64,000 nt of DNA from Pedobacter jeongneungensis (lineage in GTDB: Bacteria; Bacteroidota; Bacteroidia; Sphingobacteriales; Sphingobacteriaceae). Location: contig NZ_AYMG01000017.1 of NCBI RefSeq assembly GCF_000633455.1, positions 1 to 64,000 of the forward strand. Direction: 5' to 3'. The notes beneath the pieces were generated by a model, which was not told the DNA's origin, did not search any database, and saw only the letters and a program-made list of their open reading frames with translations. Both the position numbers and the translations under genes were made by a program. Below, in pieces: positions 1-9,164 of this stretch. Every line of letters starts with the position of its first letter. The stretch's first letter is position 1.

Positions 1-105
1 AGCGCAGATTTTAAGGTAAGTATGAAAACATACATTTAATCAGCGGCTATAAATAAAACTGTAAACTGAAAATTGTCAACTACCCATCTGCGTTTATCAT
101 CTTAA

Positions 106-144
106 ATCTGCGGGAACAATATCATAGCGGTTTTTCCCGCAGAT
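106..144. repeat. Palindromic intergenic repeat
   Basis: A perfect 11-bp inverted repeat, ATCTGCGGGAA at 106-116 and TTCCCGCAGAT at 134-144, is separated by 17 bases. Related GCGCAGAT words lie at the very start of the window and at about 153-163. This has the style of dispersed extragenic palindromes in Bacteroidota. No gene function is evident, and it borders the minisatellite that follows. Confidence 0.6.
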
Positions 145-190
145 GACACAGATTAGCGCAGATGGTAAAAGATGCTTTTGTTCTAAGTCG

Positions 191-615
191 AAAAAGCATA
201 AACCTACGATCTGCAAGTATAATGATATCAAGTATAAACCTTCGAACTACAAGTATAATGTTATCGATGGAAAGTATAGAACTATTAACTGTAAGTATAA
301 ACCTGCGAACTGCAAGTGTAATGTTGTCGATGGAAAGTATAAAACTTTTAACTGCAAGTATAAATCTGCGAACTGCAAGTGTAATGTTGTCAATGGAATG
401 TATAGAACTTTTAACTGCAAGTATAAATCTGTGAACTGCAAGTATAATGTTGTCAATGGAGAATATAGAACTTTTAACTGCAAGTATAAATCTGTGAACT
501 GCAAGTATAATGTTATCGATGGAAAGTTTAAAACTATGAACTGCAGGTATAGACCTACGAACTGCAAGTGTAATGTTATCAATGGAAAGTATAGAACTGT
601 CAACTGCAGGTATCA
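191..615. repeat. Minisatellite, 21-bp units in 63-bp higher-order repeats
   Basis: Degenerate tandem array of 21-bp units of the type AACTGCAAGTATAAATCTGTG, grouped in threes to a 63-bp period. From about 230 to 602 there are six successive 63-bp copies, preceded by a more decayed partial copy. Because the period is a multiple of three and the unit lacks stops in several frames, reading frames of 118-176 codons stay open on both strands. Translated forward it gives a 21-residue repeat (NCKYKSV, NCKYNVV, NGEYRTF). No signal peptide, start context or homology supports a protein, so I call it a DNA repeat. Confidence 0.8.
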
Positions 616-1084
616 TAAGCCTTTCCTGAATTTTCAACGAACTATACCGCTATCAGGTGCAGCGCCGAAGTGAGCCGGCATAAAAACATACACTCCCATC
701 AAAGTTGAAATTTAGTTCCCTACTTAAAGTTTCAAAAGCAAGAAAACAGTCACGATTGAATAGGTGATCCGATCCCCTTAAAGTTAATAATCTGTTAGCA
801 TTGGTTAAGAAATGATTGTTTACAAATACTAAATATAGTTTACTTTGGTTCGTCTTCTTAATAACAATGAACAATAGAAATTTATAAAGAAAGTATTTGC
901 ATTTCGATTTTATTAATCAAGGAATAATCGCTGGTTAGCCGCCTTCAGGTTTTGACCAGAATAAGAAACAGGATATTAATTACAGCGGGATAAAATTTAA
1001 ATCTTCAATAAACATACTAACGCTCAAAGTTTCCATATCATCAAATCTCACTAATACAACAAAATAAACTAAAAACTATTAATT
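616..1084. other. Leader region of the first SusC operon; no gene seen
   Basis: AT-rich spacer between the minisatellite and the SusC start. The open frames here are short and have no protein-like composition. It must hold the promoter of the SusC operon, but I found no clear match to the Bacteroidota -33/-7 pattern (TTTG and TAnnTTTG). Confidence 0.5.
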
Positions 1085-4000
1085 ATGAAGTTAAATCTCT
1101 ACAAAAGAAGAATGGAGAGGAGCATCAGCAGAATTGCGATACTGTTACTCTCGGTAATCTTTTGCAACGCCCGGGCCAGTTCGGCAGAAGGCGGAAAATT
1201 ACCCCTTTTAATAACTATGGTAAAAAATCAGCAAAAAGCCATAATTGTTAAAGGAACAGTAAAAGAAAAAACCAATGGAAAAACCATGCCCGGCGTTAGC
1301 GTATTTGTTAAAGGAACTTCGACCACAGTATCTACAGACGCCAATGGACAGTATCAGATCTCGGCACCCGAAAACGGTACCCTGGTATTCAGATTTATAG
1401 GTTTTAAAACGATGGAAACACCTGTTGAAGGAAGAGCGCGGATAGATATTGCCCTAACTGAAGATGCTGCACAACTTAATGAAGTAAATGTAGTTTCGAC
1501 CGGTTACCAGGTTTTAGACCGGAAATTATTTACCGGTTCGGCAACATTGGTTAAGGCATCAGATGCACAGCGTAACGGCGTGCCCGATGTAAGCAGGATG
1601 TTAGAAGGGCAGGTTGCAGGGGTAAGTGTACAGAATGTTTCTGGTACATTTGGGGCTGCTCCAAAAATACGTGTACGTGGTGCAACATCGCTTTCAGGCG
1701 ATAACAAACCACTTTGGGTAGTAGATGGGATCATTTTGGAAGATGTGGTCAACATTTCTAACGATGCCTTATCCACTGGTGATGCCAACACACTGATCGG
1801 TTCATCTGTTGCAGGCTTAAACCCCGATGATATTGAGAGTTTCAGTATTTTAAAAGATGCTGCCGCTACGGCTCAGTACGGTGCCCGTGCCATGAATGGT
1901 GTGATTGTAATTACCACGAAAAAAGGACGCGCAGGCGAGGGCGCACCTAAAATTTCGTACACAGGGAATTATACCACCTATTTAAAACCGCAGTATTCGA
2001 GTTTCGATATTATGAATTCTGCAGAGCAGGTGGGGGTATTAACGGAATTGGATAACAAAGGTTTTTTTAACCATGCATCAGCATCAAGAGGTGCTGATGG
2101 AGGTATTTTCTCGAAGTATTACAATTCATTGTACGATTATGATGAGGCTACCCAAACATTTAAAACCAAAAATGATATTGCCACGCGTAAAGCATTTTTA
2201 CAAAGATATGCAGAGGCCAATACCGATTGGTTTGATCTCTTGTTTAAAAACTCATTGTTACAGGAACACTCGATCAGTATTAACGGTGGAACAGAAAAAT
2301 TTCAGACTTATGCTTCAACATCTTACCTGCATGATAGTGGTCAAACCTTAGGTAATGGTGTTGACCGTTATACCGGTAATTTTAGGGCCAATGTGAAAAT
2401 GAGCGATAAATTAAGTGCCGAGGTGCTAATAAACGGCTCAATCCGTGATCAAAAGGCACCGGGAACGTTAAATCGCAATTCAGACCCGGTTTATGGTACC
2501 TACTCGAGGGATTTTGACATCAACCCTTATTCTTACTCTTTAAACACCAGCCGTGCGTTAACTGCTTTTGATCAGAACGGTAACAGAGAGTATTTTACAA
2601 AAAACTATGCCCCTTTTAATATTTTAACAGAGCTTGAAAACAACTATTTAAAATTAGGTCAGATCGATTTAAAAGTGCAGGGCGGGATTAAATATCAGAT
2701 CATTCCGTCACTTAAATATTCAATTGACGGTGCTTACCGTTTTGCCAAAACCGAACGCCAAACCTATATCCTCGAAGGCGCCAACCTGGCCCTGGCCTAC
2801 CGTGCGGATCAGGACGCAACCACAATCGGATCAAACAAATACCTGTACAGCGATCCCGATCAGCCTTATGCCGATCCCACAGTAGTATTGCCTGATGGTG
2901 GTTTTTATAATACGCAGACCGATAACCTTAAAAACTTTTATTTCCGCCAGAACCTGGAGTTCGATAAAACCTTTAATGTAGACCACAGGTTAAACGTTTT
3001 CGGATCAATGGAAGTTCGTTATATCGATCGTCAGGCCGAAAATTTTGACGGGGTAGGTTACCAGTACGAAAACGGAGGTGTGGTTAACCCCAGTTATAAA
3101 TACTTCAAATTTGCACAGGAATCAGGCTTCCCCTATTACGGAATGGCTACCTATAGAGATCGCTTTTCTGCATTTTCGCTAAGGGCCGCCTACTCTTATA
3201 AAGATAAATATAGCTTTAATGCCACTACGCGTTACGATGGATCCAACTTATTGGGCAGTAGCAGAAGAGCAAGATGGTTACCTACCTGGAACGTTTCGGG
3301 CGCATGGAATATAGATCAGGAATCTTTCTGGCCTAAAAACAACATTCTAAGTTCTGCCAGGGTAAGGGCAACCTATGGTTTGGTGGCCAATTTAGGCAAT
3401 GCCAATAACTCATCTGCACTTTTCTATAATCAGATTACCAGGAGGCCTTACGAAAATGAAAAGGAAACAGCAACTTATATTTCCAGCTTAGAAAATTCGG
3501 AACTTACCTGGGAGAAGTTAAAGGAATTTAATTTAGGAGCTGATTTAACCTTGCTTAACGACAGGCTTAACCTAACCGTTGATTTATATAAGAGAAACAT
3601 TTATGACCTGATCGGGAGCATCCGTACATCGGGTATTGGCGGGCAATTTACAAAAAATGCCAATTATGCCGATATGAGTGCCAAAGGTTTAGAGTTTACG
3701 GTTGCGGGCAACCCGATTAAAGGAACTGATTTTAAATGGCGGACCCAATTTAATTTCGCTTTCAATAAAAACGAAATCACCAATCTTCAGGTTAGTCCGA
3801 ATATATTTAGTTTGATTGATGCAGATGGTGGTGCGCTTATGGGTTACGCACAAAGGGGACTTTTTTCGCTTCAATTTGCCGGTTTAGATCACAATAACGG
3901 TTATCCGTATTACATCGATCAAAATGGAAAAAGGAATTCAAACGTAGATTTACAAAGTACAAAAACCGCATTTTTAAAATATGAAGGTCCCGTTGATCCC

Positions 4001-4537
4001 ACTTTTACAGGCGGCTTTTATAACCAGTTCCGCTATAAAGCTTTTACACTTTCGGCTCTGTTTACCTTCGCAACTGGTAACAAGGTTCGTTTAGGAAATG
4101 TATATTCTGCCACCTATCCCGATTTTTACGCCATGTCTAAAGATTTGCTTAACCGGTGGATCAAACCTGGCGACGAACAGTTTACCAACGTACCGGCACT
4201 GTTAGATTCATACCAAACAGGTACGCAGGTTAAAGATGTTAACGGCAATACCATTTCTGCAGTATATCCTTACAATCTATATAATTTCTCTTCAGAAAGG
4301 GTAGCCAGTGGCGATTTCATCAGGTTTAAACAAGTTTCGCTGGGTTACGAACTTCCCAAAGAATTTTTGAGCAAGCTGAAAATTGCCTCAGCGCAAATTT
4401 CGTTTGTAGGCAACAACCTTGCTCTGTTATATTCAGATAAGAAGCTTAACGGACAGGATCCGGAGTTTTTTGCCTCAGGCGGCGTAGCACTGCCTATACC
4501 AAAACAATATACTTTATCACTTAAAGTTGGTTTTTAA
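1085..4537 (+). CDS. SusC/RagA-type TonB-linked outer membrane transporter
   Basis: A 1150-aa outer-membrane beta-barrel transporter that should import a substrate captured by its SusD partner, powered by TonB. Residues 1-17 are basic, then a hydrophobic stretch forms the signal peptide. A carboxypeptidase-regulatory-like beta domain lies at about 55-125 and a TonB-box-like stretch near 131-142. The plug domain (about 145-285) carries the family motifs PLWVVDGI, SILKDAAATAQYGARA and NGVIVITTKKG. The remainder is barrel, ending in a terminal Phe. There is no STN domain, so no sign of sigma/anti-sigma signalling. The SusD gene follows after 11 bases. Neighbouring peptidases suggest a peptide or protein substrate, which is inference. 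Confidence 0.95.
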   Translation: MKLNLYKRRMERSISRIAILLLSVIFCNARASSAEGGKLPLLITMVKNQQKAIIVKGTVKEKTNGKTMPGVSVFVKGTSTTVSTDANGQYQISAPENGTLVFRFIGFKTMETPVEGRARIDIALTEDAAQLNEVNVVSTGYQVLDRKLFTGSATLVKASDAQRNGVPDVSRMLEGQVAGVSVQNVSGTFGAAPKIRVRGATSLSGDNKPLWVVDGIILEDVVNISNDALSTGDANTLIGSSVAGLNPDDIESFSILKDAAATAQYGARAMNGVIVITTKKGRAGEGAPKISYTGNYTTYLKPQYSSFDIMNSAEQVGVLTELDNKGFFNHASASRGADGGIFSKYYNSLYDYDEATQTFKTKNDIATRKAFLQRYAEANTDWFDLLFKNSLLQEHSISINGGTEKFQTYASTSYLHDSGQTLGNGVDRYTGNFRANVKMSDKLSAEVLINGSIRDQKAPGTLNRNSDPVYGTYSRDFDINPYSYSLNTSRALTAFDQNGNREYFTKNYAPFNILTELENNYLKLGQIDLKVQGGIKYQIIPSLKYSIDGAYRFAKTERQTYILEGANLALAYRADQDATTIGSNKYLYSDPDQPYADPTVVLPDGGFYNTQTDNLKNFYFRQNLEFDKTFNVDHRLNVFGSMEVRYIDRQAENFDGVGYQYENGGVVNPSYKYFKFAQESGFPYYGMATYRDRFSAFSLRAAYSYKDKYSFNATTRYDGSNLLGSSRRARWLPTWNVSGAWNIDQESFWPKNNILSSARVRATYGLVANLGNANNSSALFYNQITRRPYENEKETATYISSLENSELTWEKLKEFNLGADLTLLNDRLNLTVDLYKRNIYDLIGSIRTSGIGGQFTKNANYADMSAKGLEFTVAGNPIKGTDFKWRTQFNFAFNKNEITNLQVSPNIFSLIDADGGALMGYAQRGLFSLQFAGLDHNNGYPYYIDQNGKRNSNVDLQSTKTAFLKYEGPVDPTFTGGFYNQFRYKAFTLSALFTFATGNKVRLGNVYSATYPDFYAMSKDLLNRWIKPGDEQFTNVPALLDSYQTGTQVKDVNGNTISAVYPYNLYNFSSERVASGDFIRFKQVSLGYELPKEFLSKLKIASAQISFVGNNLALLYSDKKLNGQDPEFFASGGVALPIPKQYTLSLKVGF

Positions 4538-4548
4538 ACAGCATAACA

Positions 4549-6021
4549 ATGAAATTTAATCATACAAAAACTTTATTTCTTGCACTAGTCGCATTGCTTA
4601 CCACACAATCGTGCAATAAATATTTAGATACAGAACCAGATAACAGGACTGAAATTAATACGATTGATAAATTGTCTCAATTGGTTACTACTGCTTATCC
4701 AGACCGCGATTACCTATACTTTACAGAGGCGGCTTCGGATAATTCAGAAGATAAAGGAAACGGTGTTGGCGATTTGACCAATGTAATTTCTAACCCTTAT
4801 GCCTGGCAGGATTTTATAGGAAGCGATACCGGTTCGCCAACGGCGTATTGGAATGCCTGTTACGAAGCCATTGCAGCTGCCAATCAGGCGCTCGAATCAA
4901 TAGAAAAAAATAATTTCGGAAGTGCCGCATTACCTTACAAAGGCGAAGCTTTGGTTGCCAGGGCCTATGCACATTTTATGCTGGTTAACTTTTTTGCCAA
5001 AGTATACGAAATTAACGGCGCCAACAATTCGCCTGGCATACCTTATGTAACCCAGCCAGAAACCAAGGTGATTCAGAATTATGAAAGAGGCACGGTAGCC
5101 TCAACCTATCAGAAAATAGAAGACGATTTAAAAGCAGGAATGGCTTTGTTGAACGGAACCGCTTACGAAGTTCCAAAATATCATTTTACCCCTGCAGCAG
5201 CCAGTGCATTTGCAGCCCGCTTCTATTTATTTAAAGGAGAGTGGCAGAAAGTTGTCGATTTTGCCACAGCCACAGTACCTGCAGGCGATTTTCTAAGCAA
5301 TATCAGGCCTGTTAATACCACTTTACGGACTTATGGTACAGCAGAATTCAATTTGGCTTTTACCCGTTCCGATCAGAAATACAACCTGTTGCTGGCCACA
5401 ACTTATTCGCTTTTTCAAAGACAGAATACCCCAAGACAAGGCTATGGACAAAATCTTGTTAAGATGTTTGGGGTAAACTACAATTTTACAGGCAAAGCAA
5501 CCGGACATAAAATTCTGTTTAACGGGGTGCCTAATTATACCACCTATAAATATAAAGAGCTGTTTTTTAGAACAACCCCTAACGCACCAAGCGGTGTGCC
5601 ATATATTATGATGCCGCTTTTCACTGCTGATGAAGCATTAATGAACAGGGCAGAAGCTTATGCAGAATTAGGACAATTGGATAATGCGGTAAAGGATATC
5701 AATATTTTTTACAGCACCAGGATTTTATCTTACAGTCCCGCAACTGATGCAGCCACCACGGCAAGGCTATCTACTTTTTATAATCTTCCTGATCAAAAAC
5801 AGGCCGTGATTAAAACCATTTTAGAAACCAAGAAATTCGAGTTTTTACAGGAAGGAATCAGGTGGCTGGATATTATCAGAAGGGGTTTGACTGTAGTGCA
5901 CAACAAGTACGATAGCAATAACGATCAAACATTTCTAGAGTTAAAAGCCGGCGATAACCGCAGGGTTTTCCAGATTCCAGAAGAGGCTAAGCTTTCAGGC
6001 GTGCCATTAAATCCAAGATAA
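4549..6021 (+). CDS. SusD/RagB-type substrate-binding lipoprotein
   Basis: A 490-aa surface lipoprotein that forms the lid of the SusC transporter and binds its substrate. The signal peptide ends in a lipobox with Cys22 (TTQSC). The N-terminal YLDTEPDNRTEI segment, the helical repeats (for example GEALVARAYAHFMLVNFFAKVY) and the C-terminal FEFLQEGIRWLDIIRRGL motif are typical of RagB/SusD proteins. It is co-transcribed with the SusC gene 11 bases upstream and with the metallopeptidase gene 16 bases downstream. Confidence 0.94.
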   Translation: MKFNHTKTLFLALVALLTTQSCNKYLDTEPDNRTEINTIDKLSQLVTTAYPDRDYLYFTEAASDNSEDKGNGVGDLTNVISNPYAWQDFIGSDTGSPTAYWNACYEAIAAANQALESIEKNNFGSAALPYKGEALVARAYAHFMLVNFFAKVYEINGANNSPGIPYVTQPETKVIQNYERGTVASTYQKIEDDLKAGMALLNGTAYEVPKYHFTPAAASAFAARFYLFKGEWQKVVDFATATVPAGDFLSNIRPVNTTLRTYGTAEFNLAFTRSDQKYNLLLATTYSLFQRQNTPRQGYGQNLVKMFGVNYNFTGKATGHKILFNGVPNYTTYKYKELFFRTTPNAPSGVPYIMMPLFTADEALMNRAEAYAELGQLDNAVKDINIFYSTRILSYSPATDAATTARLSTFYNLPDQKQAVIKTILETKKFEFLQEGIRWLDIIRRGLTVVHNKYDSNNDQTFLELKAGDNRRVFQIPEEAKLSGVPLNPR

Positions 6022-6037
6022 TTAAATTAATAAAGTC

Positions 6038-7450
6038 ATGAAAAATAATTTAATCAAAACTTTCTTAGCACTGTTCCTTGTCATCATGATGTTCTCATGT
6101 AAAAAGGAAGCGCCTTTAAATGCTGAAAACAGTACTATAAACCTGGATAATCCAGTTGCAAATACCGAGTTGGATCAATGGTTGAGAACCACCTTTTTAG
6201 ATGAGTACAACATTGATGTGGTTTACCGTTACAACAGGTTTTTGCATGGTAACGATAAAGATATTGCTGCGGTAAACGTAGATAAGGTAAGGCCACAAAT
6301 GGAAAACATTTTACAGGGCTTTATTTTACCATACCGCAAAATTGCAGGAGCCACCTTTATTAAAAGGTTGGTGCCCAAGCAATTTGTGCTTTATGGATCG
6401 CCATCGTATAATACTGATGGATCAGCAATTGCAGCTACTGCATCTGCAGGCCGCAACATCACCATGTATAATGTGAACAATTTTGATGTAAACAGTGCTG
6501 CTGCCAATTTCGATAAACTAAGAACTATCCATCACGAGTTTACACATACTTTAAACCAGATTGTGCCGATGCCGGCAGATTTTCAGACCATTACAAAGTC
6601 TACTTATCTGGCTACCTGGACAACCACACCTGATGCAGCCGCAAGGGCCAATGGTTATGTAACCAGTTATGCATCATCATCACCTTTCGAAGATTTTGCA
6701 GAAACAACAGCATATTTACTGGTAAATGGTCAAGCCTGGTTCGATTTAAGGGCCGCAGGTGCTGGTGCGGCTGGTAAGGCTGCCTTAAAAGCAAAAGAAG
6801 CCAGTGTGGTGCAATATTTTACGATTAATTTAGGTGTCGATTTCCGGGCTTTACAACGCGAAATTCAAGGTATTGTTAGAGACGGATACAAATATATACC
6901 CACCAGTTTTGGATACTTTGTTGGGCAGGATTTAGGCGCTGCCGCAGATAAGGCGATATTAAGAACCCTCACCATAAACCTGGAAGATGCATTATATGTT
7001 AAGTATGGTATTTCAACTGAATTTGCAGCCGCTTACAACAATTTTAAAACACAGGTAGCTGCAAGCCCGGCATTTTATGCTTATCACGTAGATAACATAC
7101 AATTGCGGTTCGAAAGCGCTACCTCAATGGTGGTGAGATTGGCCTTTACAGGAACTCAAAATATAGGGCCTACACAATACATGGCAGATTTTTCTTTCTC
7201 GTTTACTTCCAATTCAAATACCGGAGAGCTGGTGTTTACTAAAATTGCACAGGGAACAGGTACAACCTTTGGTAATGCCACCCAGTTTCTTACTGCATTT
7301 ACCAACACCTTGCAGCCTTACCTAACAGGTAAAACCTTTATCGCAGATTGGATCCCCAAAAATGTATCAACTACCGATTTTAATACTTTCGGCGGTTTTT
7401 ATGTAAAGGGAAACTCCGCAAATTATTTTTATGGCCAATTTGCTTATTAA
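6038..7450 (+). CDS. Lipoprotein zinc metallopeptidase (Mx1-like) with DUF4302-like tail
   Basis: A 470-aa lipoprotein with lipobox Cys21 (MMFSCKK). It carries the zinc motif HEFTH at 166-170, preceded by a further His, and a downstream FEDFAE segment at 217-222 whose Glu222 could be the third zinc ligand. This layout fits the putative zinc-binding metallopeptidase family (Peptidase_Mx1) that accompanies SusC/SusD genes. From about residue 320 the protein resembles the C-terminal half of the next gene product, so a shared accessory domain is likely. It probably sits on the cell surface and trims protein or peptides for the transporter; substrate unknown. Third gene of the operon. Confidence 0.82.
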   Translation: MKNNLIKTFLALFLVIMMFSCKKEAPLNAENSTINLDNPVANTELDQWLRTTFLDEYNIDVVYRYNRFLHGNDKDIAAVNVDKVRPQMENILQGFILPYRKIAGATFIKRLVPKQFVLYGSPSYNTDGSAIAATASAGRNITMYNVNNFDVNSAAANFDKLRTIHHEFTHTLNQIVPMPADFQTITKSTYLATWTTTPDAAARANGYVTSYASSSPFEDFAETTAYLLVNGQAWFDLRAAGAGAAGKAALKAKEASVVQYFTINLGVDFRALQREIQGIVRDGYKYIPTSFGYFVGQDLGAAADKAILRTLTINLEDALYVKYGISTEFAAAYNNFKTQVAASPAFYAYHVDNIQLRFESATSMVVRLAFTGTQNIGPTQYMADFSFSFTSNSNTGELVFTKIAQGTGTTFGNATQFLTAFTNTLQPYLTGKTFIADWIPKNVSTTDFNTFGGFYVKGNSANYFYGQFAY

Positions 7451-7501
7451 GATAAAGGAAGTCATTCTGCATTTTATCAAAACCGATAAAAAATTAAATA
7501 A

Positions 7502-8848
7502 ATGAAAAAACTATTATTCCTATATATATGCCTGTTGAGTTTAGCAGGCTGTAAAAAATCAGATTTTGAATCTAACTTCGAGCAATCGCCCGAAGCAAGG
7601 TATCAGGAAGAGCTTGTAAAAGTGAATACGGCCCTAACCGGAGCGGGCAATGGCTGGGTGGTTAATTTAGCTACTCAGGCTGGCGGCGGTTATGCGTTTT
7701 ACATGACTTTCGACGGTGCGAAGCAGGAAGTTAAAATGTACGGCGATTTAAATGATAATACCGCTACCAGGATCGGAACCTCAACCTACAGGGTGAAGGC
7801 CGATGTGGGTGCTACATTGATTTTTGATACCTACAATTATATTAACTGGCTCCAGGATCCTAATCCTGCTGCGTTTGGAGGCGATAGGGCTACCGGCTTT
7901 AAAAGTGATGTGGAGTTTACTTTTGATCATATCACGACTGATAGTTTGGTAATGATCGGAAAAAAATATAAACAAAAACTATCCATGGTAAAAGCAACAG
8001 CTGCACAAAAAGCAATTTATGAAGCTGGCGGTTATAAGGCGGTTATAGATAACTTTAAGAGCTTTTTTGTAGCTAAAAATCCCTACATAGAAATTACTGC
8101 AGGAGGTAAAAATATTAAGGTGGCAATATCATTAAATACTTCAAACACGGTATTGTCTGGTAAAAGAGTTACCTTTTTAAACGTGGGCGAAGATGGTGTT
8201 TCCACATCTGTCATTGGAAAATATTCTACAACCCTTGATGGAATTAATATTTTAAATGATGGTTTGGTTTATCAGGGGATAAGATTTGTTAAGTTTGCTT
8301 TAAAAGACGCCACAAACATTGTCCTTTATGATAATACAGGAAAGGAGTATGCCATTAAATATAGTACAATACCCATCTTCCCATTGTCTCAACTATTTGG
8401 CAAGGTTTATACCAGTCTCTCATTGGTAAATGCCACAACCTATCCTGGATGGGGTGCCGATTATGTAGCCAGAAGGGCTACAGCAGCCAGAGAAATGCTG
8501 GTGACCAATAAGTTTGGACTTACCCTGGCTGAGATGTATTACACTTTTAATTTTGTGACTAAAACGATGGTATTAAAGGTAAATCAACCTCAAAATGGTA
8601 CACTTTACGTGGCCAATATCACTTATGGTTTTACAAAAAGTGATGCAGGGGTGTTTAAATTTACCTATCAAACTGCTGATACCAATGGTGCTGATATTTA
8701 TCCAAACCTGGCGGCATTGTTGGCGCAACGCTTAAATGTTGACGATTTTACAATTGATTACTTTGTACATCCAACAACAGGTGAAGTTTTGGGACAGTTT
8801 AAGAGTGTTCAGAACCCTACTTTTACTTTCTCGGGTTCGCTTCAATAA
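7502..8848 (+). CDS. DUF4302-type lipoprotein
   Basis: A 448-aa lipoprotein with lipobox Cys17 (SLAGCKK). The segment RYQEELVKVNTALTGAGNGW near the N-terminus and the beta-rich body resemble DUF4302 proteins, which are found in SusC/SusD/metallopeptidase operons. No catalytic motif is visible. It is the last gene of the operon, 51 bases after the metallopeptidase gene, and is followed by a strong terminator. It probably is a surface binding or accessory protein of the same transport machine; function unproven. Confidence 0.78.
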   Translation: MKKLLFLYICLLSLAGCKKSDFESNFEQSPEARYQEELVKVNTALTGAGNGWVVNLATQAGGGYAFYMTFDGAKQEVKMYGDLNDNTATRIGTSTYRVKADVGATLIFDTYNYINWLQDPNPAAFGGDRATGFKSDVEFTFDHITTDSLVMIGKKYKQKLSMVKATAAQKAIYEAGGYKAVIDNFKSFFVAKNPYIEITAGGKNIKVAISLNTSNTVLSGKRVTFLNVGEDGVSTSVIGKYSTTLDGINILNDGLVYQGIRFVKFALKDATNIVLYDNTGKEYAIKYSTIPIFPLSQLFGKVYTSLSLVNATTYPGWGADYVARRATAAREMLVTNKFGLTLAEMYYTFNFVTKTMVLKVNQPQNGTLYVANITYGFTKSDAGVFKFTYQTADTNGADIYPNLAALLAQRLNVDDFTIDYFVHPTTGEVLGQFKSVQNPTFTFSGSLQ

Positions 8849-8880
8849 CATTTGTTGAAATCGCTTTGTACGATTACTGG

Positions 8881-8915
8881 AAATGGATCTTCTTTTTAAG
8901 AAGATCCATTTTTTT
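8881..8915 (+). terminator. Rho-independent terminator of the SusCD-peptidase operon
   Basis: Stem AAATGGATCTTCTT and its complement around a very short loop, followed by a run of seven T, about 30 bases after the DUF4302 stop codon. It ends the four-gene operon. Confidence 0.85.
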
Positions 8916-9164
8916 ATACCTGCTTTTTTCAGGTGACCTTATTTTTTTCAAAATAAATTTATAAACTTTTGTGTAATTATACTAAACTTTACCTTCCGTT
9001 CGTTTGAAGTATTTCATATTTAAAAATGACCACTAACCAAAAACTGAATCAAACTTTTAATCCACTATTTAAAGTAAATACTTCCCAGAGATGCCTCAAA
9101 AGCGGTTAAAATTCAACTTACAAAAAAGCAATCTACCTACTATTATTTACCTATAAAAACCTTT
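8916..9164. other. Spacer before the metzincin gene
   Basis: AT-rich spacer with no open frame of interest. It presumably contains the promoter of the downstream lipoprotein gene. I see no convincing -33/-7 pair or operator. Confidence 0.4.

Noticed and set aside
191..615. CRISPR-like array
   Set aside because: Units are contiguous and degenerate with no unique spacers, and no cas genes lie nearby.
143..673. 176-codon frame through the minisatellite (NCKY repeats), and a 171-codon frame on the other strand
   Set aside because: Open frames follow from the stop-free 21-bp unit. No signal peptide or start context, and both run into intergenic palindrome sequence.
653..874. 73-codon leftward frame before the SusC operon
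   Set aside because: Low-complexity composition, overlaps the repeat end and has no recognisable feature.
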